Shown in pieces: positions 54,785 to 63,529 of a DNA stretch of 64,000 nt. The notes under the pieces are model-generated. The model saw only the letters and a list, made by a program, of their open reading frames with translations. It did no database searches and was not told where the DNA came from. Both the position numbers and the translations under genes were made by a program. Position 1 is the stretch's first letter; each line of letters starts with the position of its first letter. Source of the DNA: Zobellia uliginosa. GTDB taxonomy: Bacteria; Bacteroidota; Bacteroidia; Flavobacteriales; Flavobacteriaceae. The stretch is from contig NZ_JAHKPY010000014.1 of NCBI RefSeq assembly GCF_018860745.1, positions 558,001 through 622,000 on the forward strand. The letters are read 5' to 3'.

Positions 54785-57514
54785 ATGCGATTTTCTTTTT
54801 TCGCCATCTTTTTTCTCTTATGGCAAACAAACGTATGGGCTCAAACGAGCTATTCTGTTGAAGGTGAAATTTTTTCTCTTCGATCCAAAACACCTATTGT
54901 AAAAGCTAAAATCAACGTAGAAGGTCTTTTAATTTCTGAACAAACGGATAACGATGGGAAGTTTACTATTAACATACCAAATTCAGGAGCGTATATTTTA
55001 TCTATAGAGGCTGCTGATTATATTATAAAACGTTTGCCTATTTCTGTTGAGAATTCAAGTCTTAATTTAGGAACACTCTTCTTGGAACGGGATATTCAAG
55101 TTGAACAGTCCGATAATATCATTATGTTGAGCGATTCGGAGCTGCTGGATGATGAGGTTAGTTCAAATTCATCCGGTTTGTTACGAGCCACCAGAGATTT
55201 ATTTCTCAATAGAGCCGCTTTTGATTTTGGTCAAGCGTTCTTTCGTGTTCGTGGTTATGATTCACAAAACGGTACGGTTCTTTTGAATGGCATACCAATG
55301 AACAAGTTCTACGACGGTAGACCGCAATGGAATAATTGGGGAGGAATGAACGACGTAACCAGAAATCAGCAATTCACGAATGGCCTAGAGGCATCAGACT
55401 ATACTTTTGGTGGTATTCTTGGCAATACCAATGTAGATACAAGGCCTTCTGGGTTACGCCCGGGAACGCGTTTATCAACTTCATACTCCAATAGAACCTA
55501 TGCAGGTAGGTTAATGGCCACCTATACATCAGGGGTTCAGGAAAACGGTTTGGCTTATAGTGTTTCGGGATCAAGAAGGTGGGCCAAACAAGGGTATATA
55601 GATGGAACGTTATATGATGCATTTTCATTTTTCGGTGCTTTAGAATATCAATTTAACGAGAAAAACAGCCTAAATCTTACAGCCTTGTGGGCATCCAATA
55701 GAAGGGGGCGTTCCTCTGCGATTACTGAGGAAGTCTTTGATTTAGTAGGTAAGAAGTACAATCCTTATTGGGGGGATCAAGAAGGTAGTATTAGAAATTC
55801 AAGAGAGCGAAAAATAGCAGAACCTATTTTGATGTTCAATTACTATTTTAACTCGGACAAGTTTAATCTAAACACGGGTGCAGCATACCAGTTTGGTAAT
55901 AATTCTAGAAGTAGGTTGGGATATTACAATGCACCAAATCCAGACCCAACATATTATAGATATTTACCAAGTTTTTATACGAACAGTCCAGTGGGAGCCA
56001 ACTTTATTAGCGCGAATACCTCAAGAGAAGGTTTTTTAAATAGCCCTCAGATGGACTGGAGTCAGATTTATATTGCCAACTCAAAAGGGCGGGCAGCTTA
56101 TATCTTGTATGATGATGTGGCAAATGATACTCAAATGAGCTTAAATACCGTAGGGAATCTAATATTGACGGATAACCTTTTAATGGATTTTGGCATCACG
56201 TATAAAAACCTGAGTTCAGAAAACTATGCAAGAATCAATGATTTAATAGGAGCGGATTATCATTTGGATATTGATCCTTTCTCAGATACATTAAACGACA
56301 CTAATAGTAAGGTGGAAAAGACCGAAGATGATATTTTCAATTATCGATACCGGATGAATGCCCATCAGTTTATATCATTTTTTCAATTTAGGTACAATCA
56401 AGATAAATGGAGCGCATTTATATCTGGAAAATATGCAACGACCAATTACCAGCGAAAAGGACTTTTTAAGAATGAGCGTTATGCGGATGATTCTCTGGGT
56501 GAAAGTGAAACTATTGGTTTTAACACGTTTGGCGGTAAATCTGGTTTCACCTATAAACTAACGGAGAGGCATTGGCTGTCCGCTCACGGTTCATTCGCGA
56601 AGAGGCCTCCGGTTCTTCAAAATGTTTTTATTAACCCTAGGGAAAATAATACGGTCGTTCCTGATATAAATAATGAAATAATTACCCCTTTAGATCTTAA
56701 TTATTACTTGCGCCTTCCAAAATTGACAGGGAGGCTTACAGGTTTCTATACCCGCTTTCAAAACACAACGGATGTAAATTTCTTTTTTGTTGATACCGGT
56801 ATTGGATCGGACTTTGTTCAAGAAGTGCTCACGGGTCTGGATAAGCTTCATATGGGCACGGAATTAGGTCTCGATTATCAATTGTCATCTACGGTAAAAT
56901 TAACCGCTGTAGCAGCTATAGGAAAGTATGTATATGCTAGTAACCCTAACGTGGCAATCAATTTTGATACGGCAGGAAGGGAAGAAGAGCTTATTAATTT
57001 AGAAGGAACAGTTGATTTAGGAGTTGCCAAGGTCAAAGATTACAAGTTGGCTCAGGGTCCACAGCAAGCCTATGCGATTGGCGTGGAGTATCGCGACCCT
57101 AAATATTGGTGGGTAAGTGCAACAACAAATTACTTGGCGAACAACTATGCAAATATCTCAACCATCACAAGAACAAAAAGTTTTTATTTGGATCCGGAGA
57201 CAAATCTTCCTTTTGCCGATGCCACAGATGAAAATATTAACAAAGCTCTAGCTCAAGAACCAATGGACAATTTCTATCTGCTAAATTTAGTAGGGGGTAA
57301 GTCTTGGTTGAAAAAGGGTAAGTACATAAGTGTTTTTGCAAGTGTAAATAATCTGTTCGATGCGGTATATAGAACTGGCGGCTATGAACAAAGTAGGAAT
57401 GGTAATTATGGTCAGTTTAAACAAGATAATCTAAGTGGAACACCATCTTTTGCACCCAAGTATTGGTATGGCTATGGCCGCACCTATTTTTTGAATTTAG
57501 CCTATAGTTTTTAA
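54785..57514 (+). CDS. TonB-dependent receptor with carboxypeptidase-regulatory-like domain
   Basis: 909 residues. Signal peptide (FAIFFLLWQTNVWAQ), regulatory-like beta sandwich (about 22-95), plug with FFRVRGYDSQNGTVLLNGIPMNKFYDGRPQWNNWGGMND (in blocks), then barrel ending AYSF. The plug lacks the classical TonB-box/heme signatures. The next gene starts 10 bases after its stop. It lies between a secreted EEP nuclease (divergent) and a DUF5689 protein. Confidence 0.9.
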   Translation: MRFSFFAIFFLLWQTNVWAQTSYSVEGEIFSLRSKTPIVKAKINVEGLLISEQTDNDGKFTINIPNSGAYILSIEAADYIIKRLPISVENSSLNLGTLFLERDIQVEQSDNIIMLSDSELLDDEVSSNSSGLLRATRDLFLNRAAFDFGQAFFRVRGYDSQNGTVLLNGIPMNKFYDGRPQWNNWGGMNDVTRNQQFTNGLEASDYTFGGILGNTNVDTRPSGLRPGTRLSTSYSNRTYAGRLMATYTSGVQENGLAYSVSGSRRWAKQGYIDGTLYDAFSFFGALEYQFNEKNSLNLTALWASNRRGRSSAITEEVFDLVGKKYNPYWGDQEGSIRNSRERKIAEPILMFNYYFNSDKFNLNTGAAYQFGNNSRSRLGYYNAPNPDPTYYRYLPSFYTNSPVGANFISANTSREGFLNSPQMDWSQIYIANSKGRAAYILYDDVANDTQMSLNTVGNLILTDNLLMDFGITYKNLSSENYARINDLIGADYHLDIDPFSDTLNDTNSKVEKTEDDIFNYRYRMNAHQFISFFQFRYNQDKWSAFISGKYATTNYQRKGLFKNERYADDSLGESETIGFNTFGGKSGFTYKLTERHWLSAHGSFAKRPPVLQNVFINPRENNTVVPDINNEIITPLDLNYYLRLPKLTGRLTGFYTRFQNTTDVNFFFVDTGIGSDFVQEVLTGLDKLHMGTELGLDYQLSSTVKLTAVAAIGKYVYASNPNVAINFDTAGREEELINLEGTVDLGVAKVKDYKLAQGPQQAYAIGVEYRDPKYWWVSATTNYLANNYANISTITRTKSFYLDPETNLPFADATDENINKALAQEPMDNFYLLNLVGGKSWLKKGKYISVFASVNNLFDAVYRTGGYEQSRNGNYGQFKQDNLSGTPSFAPKYWYGYGRTYFLNLAYSF

Positions 57515-57524
57515 GACATTGATT

Positions 57525-58904
57525 ATGATGGGAGACTTTAATTATAGAAGATTGCTTTTGAGATTTACAGTCCTTATGACCATATGTTTCTATAGTTGTG
57601 TAAAGAGCCGTAGTTATGATGTGCCACCGGATAATTGTGTTTCGGGATTGGTAGCCAATACAACGTATACAGAGGTTAAAAATCTTTACAAAGGGAATAC
57701 TTTTCAAATTCAGGATGATTTGATAATTGAAGGTTACGTTATTTCGTCGGATAGTGATGGAAACTTTTTTAGTGTGTTATATTTTCAGGATAAAGCTATA
57801 GCTCCAACCGAAGGTTTTCAAATAGAAATAGATGTTCGCGATTCTCATTTGTTTTATCCCGTGGGAACAAAAATAAAAATCAAACTTAAAGGATTGTATC
57901 TGGGTAAAAGTAAGGACATATTTAAACTGGGCGCTACTTTCACTTCTTTTGGGAATGTTTCCGTAGGCAGATTGCCCGCGGCTATAGTAGCTGAGCACAT
58001 TTTCAAATTTTGCGATGCTCAAGCACCTATTGAGCCTACGAAAATCACTATAAATGATATAAAGGAAGAATTGACCAATACCTTAGTCACAATTACCGAT
58101 GTGGAGATTAAAGAGGAAGAGGTGGGGCTAAGTTTTGCTGAAGTAGGGGAGGAGACAGAACGTATCTTAATAGATTGTGATGATAACGAGATTGCCTTAT
58201 TAAATAGCGGATATTCAGATTTTCAGTCTGAGCTTCTTCCAGAAGGAAGAGGGAATTTAACAGGTGTATTATTGAGAGAGAATAATAATTACATGATCAG
58301 CGTTCGCAGCACTGCGGATATCAATTTCAGCAAAGAACGTTGTGCTGAATTAGTAGATGAGTTTACTTCTGATAATATATTTATTTCTGAACTGGCAGAC
58401 CCTGATAATAATGCTTCGGCAAGATTTGTGGAGCTTTATAACTCATCTATGGAAGACTTAAGTCTAAAAGGATGGAAATTGAAACGCTATACCAACGCAA
58501 ATACAGTGGTTAGCTCAGAAATAGATTTATCTACCTTAACTATTGAAGCAGATGATTTTGTTGTGATTTCGCCAAATGCAGAGGAGTTTGAAATTGTTTA
58601 TGGGTTTGCTCCGGATTTAGGTGTAGGTACGAACAGTCCGGCAGATTCAAATGGAGATGATAATTTACAATTGGTAGACCCTTTTGGAGCTATAATAGAC
58701 GTTTTTGGAGTTGTTGGCGAAGATGGAACTGCTACAAATCATGAGTTTGAGGATGGTAGAGCCTTACGGAAATCAGAAATCCTAAAAGGGAGCGCAGTTT
58801 ACGTAATTGAGGAATGGCTTATCGCTAATGACAGTGGCGAGGCGGGAACAATTAAGCAACCAAAAATAGCTCCTGATGACTTTTCTCCAAGAAATAGAAA
58901 CTAG
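57525..58904 (+). CDS. DUF5689 lipoprotein with C-terminal lamin-tail domain
   Basis: The ATG at 57525 is preferred over a TTG at 57519. About 459 residues. SpII signal ending YSC, then DUF5689 (about 45-260), an OB-fold-like module (LIIEGYVISSDSDGNFFSVLYFQD, YPVGTKIKIKLKGLYLG), then a lamin-tail domain (about 285-415: IFISELADPDNNASARFVELYN, GWKLKRYT, DDFVVISP). These modules bind DNA or proteins and are often surface-exposed. Co-transcribed with the TonB receptor. Confidence 0.87.
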   Translation: MMGDFNYRRLLLRFTVLMTICFYSCVKSRSYDVPPDNCVSGLVANTTYTEVKNLYKGNTFQIQDDLIIEGYVISSDSDGNFFSVLYFQDKAIAPTEGFQIEIDVRDSHLFYPVGTKIKIKLKGLYLGKSKDIFKLGATFTSFGNVSVGRLPAAIVAEHIFKFCDAQAPIEPTKITINDIKEELTNTLVTITDVEIKEEEVGLSFAEVGEETERILIDCDDNEIALLNSGYSDFQSELLPEGRGNLTGVLLRENNNYMISVRSTADINFSKERCAELVDEFTSDNIFISELADPDNNASARFVELYNSSMEDLSLKGWKLKRYTNANTVVSSEIDLSTLTIEADDFVVISPNAEEFEIVYGFAPDLGVGTNSPADSNGDDNLQLVDPFGAIIDVFGVVGEDGTATNHEFEDGRALRKSEILKGSAVYVIEEWLIANDSGEAGTIKQPKIAPDDFSPRNRN

Positions 58905-58914
58905 TGGCTATTCT

Positions 58915-59307
58915 TTAAGCTAAAATACTTTGTAGCTTTTCTGCGTATATAGGTTTAATGAGATAGTTGTTCTCCAAATTAAATGCTTTTGCGGTTTCAA
59001 TATCCTGTGGGCTTATGGAAGAAGTCATCATATAAACGGTTGGCTCTTTTATATCTTTAGGCCAAATACCGCGCATTTCCGAAATAAAGTCCCATCCGCC
59101 CATAACAGGCATGTTAATATCTATTAATATGAGAGATGGTAATTCCATATTTTCGGCAATCATTTGCTGAAAACTTTCAATTGCATCAAGGCCATTTTCA
59201 TAAACAAGAGGTTCCACAGGAAACTCCATTGCTTGCATGGCACGTTTTATACTAAAAACAACTATTGCATCATCATCTACAATACAAGTTTTGCTAAAGT
59301 TCTTCAT
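58915..59307 (-). CDS. stand-alone response-regulator receiver 2
   Basis: 130 residues, only a receiver: acidic VDDDAIV near the N-terminus, phospho-acceptor Asp in LIDINMPVMGG, MMTSS (Thr/Ser switch), and LIKPIY with the conserved Lys. No output domain. Third gene of the kinase cluster, 75 bases after receiver 1, so it is probably the terminal or second output of a phosphorelay. Confidence 0.93.
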   Translation of the reverse strand: MKNFSKTCIVDDDAIVVFSIKRAMQAMEFPVEPLVYENGLDAIESFQQMIAENMELPSLILIDINMPVMGGWDFISEMRGIWPKDIKEPTVYMMTSSISPQDIETAKAFNLENNYLIKPIYAEKLQSILA

Positions 59308-59382
59308 GTATACTTAGGTAGGATGGTTAGGACTAAATGTTATTTGTTATATCCAAACGGTTTTAAAAGCAAAAAAATACCC

Positions 59383-59793
59383 TTAGCTGCTAATATTTTG
59401 AAGAATATTATGAAGATCGTTTATTGAAATGGGTTTCAGGATATAATTATTCACAATCTCATATTCTTGTATTTTGGCAATGTCACGCGGGTCAACAGAA
59501 GAACTTATGATGTATATGATAATTTCTTCACTGTTATTATTTGGCATTTGAACAAATTCGTCTAAAAATTCCCATCCGTTCATTATGGGCATATTAATAT
59601 CTAAAAAAATCATAGAAGGAAGTTCTTCTCCCTTTGCGGTCATTGCCTTTAACCCTTCTATAGCTTGTTGCCCATCATTATACACAACAATTTCTTCTGT
59701 AAAATCTACTTCGTTCATGATACGCTTTGTACCATAAATGAAAATTGGATCGTCATCTATAATGCAGACACTTTTAATTTTAGTTACAATCAT
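59383..59793 (-). CDS. stand-alone response-regulator receiver 1
   Basis: 136 residues. IIDDDPIFIYGTKR, phospho-acceptor Asp in FLDINMPIMNGWEF, IISSSVDPRD and ILKPISI give a complete receiver. No output domain. It follows the histidine kinase by 8 bases and is clearly co-transcribed. Related to receiver 2 by likely duplication (similar length and LDINMP/LIDINMP core). Confidence 0.93.
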   Translation of the reverse strand: MIVTKIKSVCIIDDDPIFIYGTKRIMNEVDFTEEIVVYNDGQQAIEGLKAMTAKGEELPSMIFLDINMPIMNGWEFLDEFVQMPNNNSEEIIIYIISSSVDPRDIAKIQEYEIVNNYILKPISINDLHNILQNISS

Positions 59794-59801
59794 ATTCTTT
59801 A

Positions 59802-62006
59802 TTATGTTAATGGTTTTCCAAAGTATATTTTAAAAGTACTACCTATATCTACAGTGCTTTCCACTTCAATCTTTCCATTCATGGCTTCAATCTGATTCTT
59901 TGTAATGAAAAGACCAATACCTTTAGCGTCTTTATTGCGGTGAAAAGTTTTATACATGCCAAACAGCTTATCTCTATTTCTGGTTAGGTCAATGCCTAAG
60001 CCATTATCTTTAAATGAAACTGATATGGTATCCTCCCTTTTTTCAGCGGTAATTTCAATTAATGGTCTTCTTTTTGGAGAACTATATTTTAGACTATTTG
60101 TAAATAGGTTTAATACAATACTATCCAAATAAGCAGGTATAACTCTAATCATTAGGTTTTTTGGGATGTTTATCTCACAAACCGCATCTTTTTCCTGAAT
60201 AATTAGACTTAGGTTTTTTTCAACATTTTTTATAGTATCGTATAAGTTGATGTTCTTCATCTTTTCATTAGAACCAACTTTTACTTGTACAACCTCATTT
60301 AAATGTAGTATGGTGTCATTAAGACTTTCGGAAGCGCCACGGAGCATGTCTAAAAGATTTTTTCGTTCTTTATCGCTATTTTCCTTCATAAGAAAATTGG
60401 TAAGCATAGATAGGTTGCTAGAATGCGAACGTAAGTTGTGGGATACGATATGTGCAAAATTTAAAAGGCTATCATTTTGTTCCGTAGTAATGTCCACTAA
60501 ACGCGTTAGCTTCTTTTCATTCTTTATTTGCGGAGATATATCCGTTATTTGAGAAATAAAATGGAGAAGTTTGCCGCCTGCATCCTTTACTGCTGTTGCT
60601 GTTAATATGCCGTACACAATGCTACCGTCTTTATGAAAGTATCTTTTTTCTAATTTATAGCTAGACCTTTTCCCTCCTATTACCTCGTTAAGTAAATGAA
60701 CGTCCCCTTCATAATCGTCCGGATGGGTTACATCCTTAAAATTCATGGATTGTAATTCTTCTTCTGAATATCCAAGGCTTACACAGAGACTTTGGTTTAC
60801 TTTTTCCACGGAGCCATCAATATTTACTATAGCCATTCCAGTATCCGAGTTTTCAAAAGCACCGTGAAAAGACTCTTCACTTTTTTGGAGCATCTGTTGG
60901 GTGTTTTTCAACTCCGTTATATCGTAATTGGTTCCTACCATTTTCACTGTTTGTCCATCTGCATTTTCGTGCCTTACCCCAATAGCTTTAATATGCCTTA
61001 TTTTACCATTAGGCAAAACAATACGAAATTGAGTGTCAAAATCTTTTACACCGGCAATTGCCATTTTAACCTCTTTGTGGCTGCGTGTTCTGTCTTCGGG
61101 ATGAACACTCTGTAGCCAATCTTCATAGGTTACTTCATCTACATTTTTTTCAATTCCAAAAAGGCTGTACATGATGTCATCCCATACCAATTTTTTGGAG
61201 AGTAAATCATACTCCCAAATACCAACATTAGCACCTTTGGTGGCCAAAGCCAAACGTTCACTTACTTTTCTAAAACTAAGTTCCGTTATTTTTTTTTCGG
61301 TTATATCTTGAAAAGTTCCATATAACCGTACACACTTGCCATTTAAAAATTCTACCTCGCCTTTTGCTCGTACCCAGATTTCGTTTCCTTTGGCAGAAAT
61401 GATAATTAATTCAGTGTCCCAAGGTGTCCCTTCCGTAATTGCATTGGTTACAAGATTAGTAATTTTCTCTCTGTTTTTACCCTTTTTGTAAAAGTTGATA
61501 CTTGTCTCTAAATTAGGTTGATAATCATCGGCAACTTGATGGATGTCTTTCGTTATATCCGTCCAAAATACATCGTTTGTTGTCATATCAACTTCCCAGC
61601 CGCCAATTTTGCCTACTCTCTCTGCTTTTTCATAAAGTTCTTCACGCCTACTCCTTTCGGTCACATCTTCAAGAAGTACAATTAAACCTCCTATTTTCTC
61701 ATCAGCATTGGTCCAAGCATTAATTTTCCATTTTAACCATTGTACTTTACCATTGGGATAAATGAATTTCTCACTATTGGAGAGACTCTCTTTTCCTTTG
61801 TTTAAGCATTCTTCTAAAATTGCTTTTAATTTGCTGGGTGTCTCGGGCAGGACATCAAAGTAATTTTTACCTCTTATGGATTCGTAGCCTGGACAGAACT
61901 CATCTAACCATACTTTGGAGTAACCAGAAAAACATAGTTGCTTATCTAAAATAGCAACTGCACTTGGGGAATCTTTGATTAATGAGGTAATAGAGAGAGT
62001 TTGCAA
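59802..62006 (-). CDS. multi-PAS sensor histidine kinase
   Basis: TTG start at 62006; no ATG lies near. 734 residues, no membrane segment, so cytosolic. At least four PAS/PAC units (about 8-120, 130-245, 250-370, 380-505) are followed by a HisKA-like dimerisation domain with VSHNLRSH (His523) and a HATPase domain with NLFTNSLKYSS (N box), DNGLGID and GIGLFITKNQIEAMNG (G boxes). It heads an operon with two receivers. The ligand is unknown. Confidence 0.93.
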   Translation of the reverse strand: MQTLSITSLIKDSPSAVAILDKQLCFSGYSKVWLDEFCPGYESIRGKNYFDVLPETPSKLKAILEECLNKGKESLSNSEKFIYPNGKVQWLKWKINAWTNADEKIGGLIVLLEDVTERSRREELYEKAERVGKIGGWEVDMTTNDVFWTDITKDIHQVADDYQPNLETSINFYKKGKNREKITNLVTNAITEGTPWDTELIIISAKGNEIWVRAKGEVEFLNGKCVRLYGTFQDITEKKITELSFRKVSERLALATKGANVGIWEYDLLSKKLVWDDIMYSLFGIEKNVDEVTYEDWLQSVHPEDRTRSHKEVKMAIAGVKDFDTQFRIVLPNGKIRHIKAIGVRHENADGQTVKMVGTNYDITELKNTQQMLQKSEESFHGAFENSDTGMAIVNIDGSVEKVNQSLCVSLGYSEEELQSMNFKDVTHPDDYEGDVHLLNEVIGGKRSSYKLEKRYFHKDGSIVYGILTATAVKDAGGKLLHFISQITDISPQIKNEKKLTRLVDITTEQNDSLLNFAHIVSHNLRSHSSNLSMLTNFLMKENSDKERKNLLDMLRGASESLNDTILHLNEVVQVKVGSNEKMKNINLYDTIKNVEKNLSLIIQEKDAVCEINIPKNLMIRVIPAYLDSIVLNLFTNSLKYSSPKRRPLIEITAEKREDTISVSFKDNGLGIDLTRNRDKLFGMYKTFHRNKDAKGIGLFITKNQIEAMNGKIEVESTVDIGSTFKIYFGKPLT

Positions 62007-62423
62007 TGTGTTGTTGTTTTTTGTAAAAATAGGATTTAACTATGAATTGTAAGATTTGAGATGATTTAATGGAATACCAGGAAATAATATACGAAAAATC
62101 TGTCAGAAGAATAAACTTAGCTATTACTAAATAAAAGTTTTGTACTTGGAAACCTAATGATGTGTAGTCCATCAAACAAGCGGTGTTTAATTTTAAAAAT
62201 CACCAGGTCCTTAAAAAAGCAGTCTTTACCTCATGCCAACTATTTGTTTTGAAAGGAAAAACAAGGGATGAATTTAAATATTGGAAGCTAAAATTAATCT
62301 AATGTACAAAAGAAGAGCGCTATTACAGATACCGTAGCTCTTTTGTTTAAATTTATAGAATGAAAAAGAAAGAGGTATTTACTTTACCTTATCTTCTTTA
62401 AGTAATTTAGACACTACGCTATT
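62007..62423. other. 417-bp intergenic region with a terminator-like hairpin
   Basis: The region separates the divergent kinase and ankyrin genes. A hairpin at about 62309-62346 (AAGAGC-type arms either side of TATTACAGATACCG) is followed by TTTTGTTT. No ORF or tRNA is seen. Confidence 0.35.
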
Positions 62424-62897
62424 ATGAACGATATGTTTTTTGATGAAATACGTTTGGGCCATACGGAAGCCGTGGCTTCAATATTGGAAGATAATCCTAA
62501 ATTGGTCAATACCATTGATGCAAGGGGGTCAACACCATTAATTTTGGCAACCTACTACGGACATGTGGGAACTGCTGAAGTGTTATTGAATAAAGGTGCT
62601 GAGATAGATGCTGTAGATGAGTCCGGAAATACGGCATTGATGGGTGTTTGTTTTAAAGGCTTTTTTGAGGTCGCCAAAATGCTGATAGAGAAGGGAGCCA
62701 ATGTAAATAAACGTAATTCTATGGGCGCAACGTGCCTTATTTATGCAGCAACTTTCAATCGGCCTGAAATCGCCAAATTATTACTTGAAAACGGTGCGGA
62801 TACAATGGTTAAGGATAGTAGAGGTAATACCGCATTGGCCCATGCAAAAAATCAGGGTGTTCAAGAACTGATAGAATTGTTGGATAATGTCAATTAA
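62424..62897 (+). CDS. ankyrin-repeat protein
   Basis: 157 residues, cytosolic, four ankyrin repeats with the GSTPLILATYYGHVGTAEVLLNKGAEID, GNTALMGVCFKGFFEVAKMLIEKGANVN, GATCLIYAATFNRPEIAKLLLENGAD and GNTALAHAKNQGVQELIELL pattern (given as blocks). A protein-binding scaffold; partner unknown. 9 bases before the NUDIX gene, so co-transcribed. Confidence 0.93.
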   Translation: MNDMFFDEIRLGHTEAVASILEDNPKLVNTIDARGSTPLILATYYGHVGTAEVLLNKGAEIDAVDESGNTALMGVCFKGFFEVAKMLIEKGANVNKRNSMGATCLIYAATFNRPEIAKLLLENGADTMVKDSRGNTALAHAKNQGVQELIELLDNVN

Positions 62898-62906
62898 TGA
62901 ATTAGA

Positions 62907-63521
62907 ATGAAGCAGCTAGAACGATTAAAACGTATAAAAGCACTGGCGGAAACTGGTCTTGTTTACGCTGAGGATGAGTATAATCGTGAACGGTACGAAG
63001 AACTGAAAGAGATTGCCTTAGAGCTGATTTCCGACGTTGCCGATAGGCCTTTGCCTGTTTTGAAGGATTTCTATATGCCCGTTATTGATTACCCCACCCC
63101 AAAAGTAGATGTGCGTGGGCTAGTTTTAAATGAAAAAAATCAGGTTTTAATGGCCAAGGAAAGTATTGACGGTAAATGGACGATTCCTGGCGGATGGGCA
63201 GAAGTAGGCTTCCCTCCATCTAGTTGTGTTACAAAGGAGATAGAGGAGGAAACAGGTCTAGATACTAAGGTTTTGCGGCTGTTAGCTGTCTATGACAAGC
63301 AATCACACCCGCATCCGCCCCAGCCTTTTTACATTTATAAACTGTGTTTTCTTTGCAAATTAATAGGAGGGGAACTCAATCATGGTTTTGATATGCAGGA
63401 TGCTGCTTTTTTTGATATTGATAATTTACCAGAACTTTCAAAAGATCGTATTTTAGAATCTCAACTTAAGCAATTGCACACCATGGCTGTCAATAATTTA
63501 AAGGATGTATATTTTGACTGA
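62907..63521 (+). CDS. NUDIX hydrolase with N-terminal helical domain
   Basis: 204 residues. An N-terminal helical domain (about 1-65) precedes a Nudix fold whose box reads GGWAEVGFPPSS then KEIEEETGL: Phe replaces the first Glu and Lys the Arg of the consensus. Relatives of this architecture act on ADP-ribose-like or nucleotide-sugar substrates. The catalytic EEE cluster is kept. Coupled to the ankyrin gene upstream and the nitrilase gene downstream (8 bases). Confidence 0.9.
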   Translation: MKQLERLKRIKALAETGLVYAEDEYNRERYEELKEIALELISDVADRPLPVLKDFYMPVIDYPTPKVDVRGLVLNEKNQVLMAKESIDGKWTIPGGWAEVGFPPSSCVTKEIEEETGLDTKVLRLLAVYDKQSHPHPPQPFYIYKLCFLCKLIGGELNHGFDMQDAAFFDIDNLPELSKDRILESQLKQLHTMAVNNLKDVYFD

Positions 63522-63529
63522 TTTTTACT

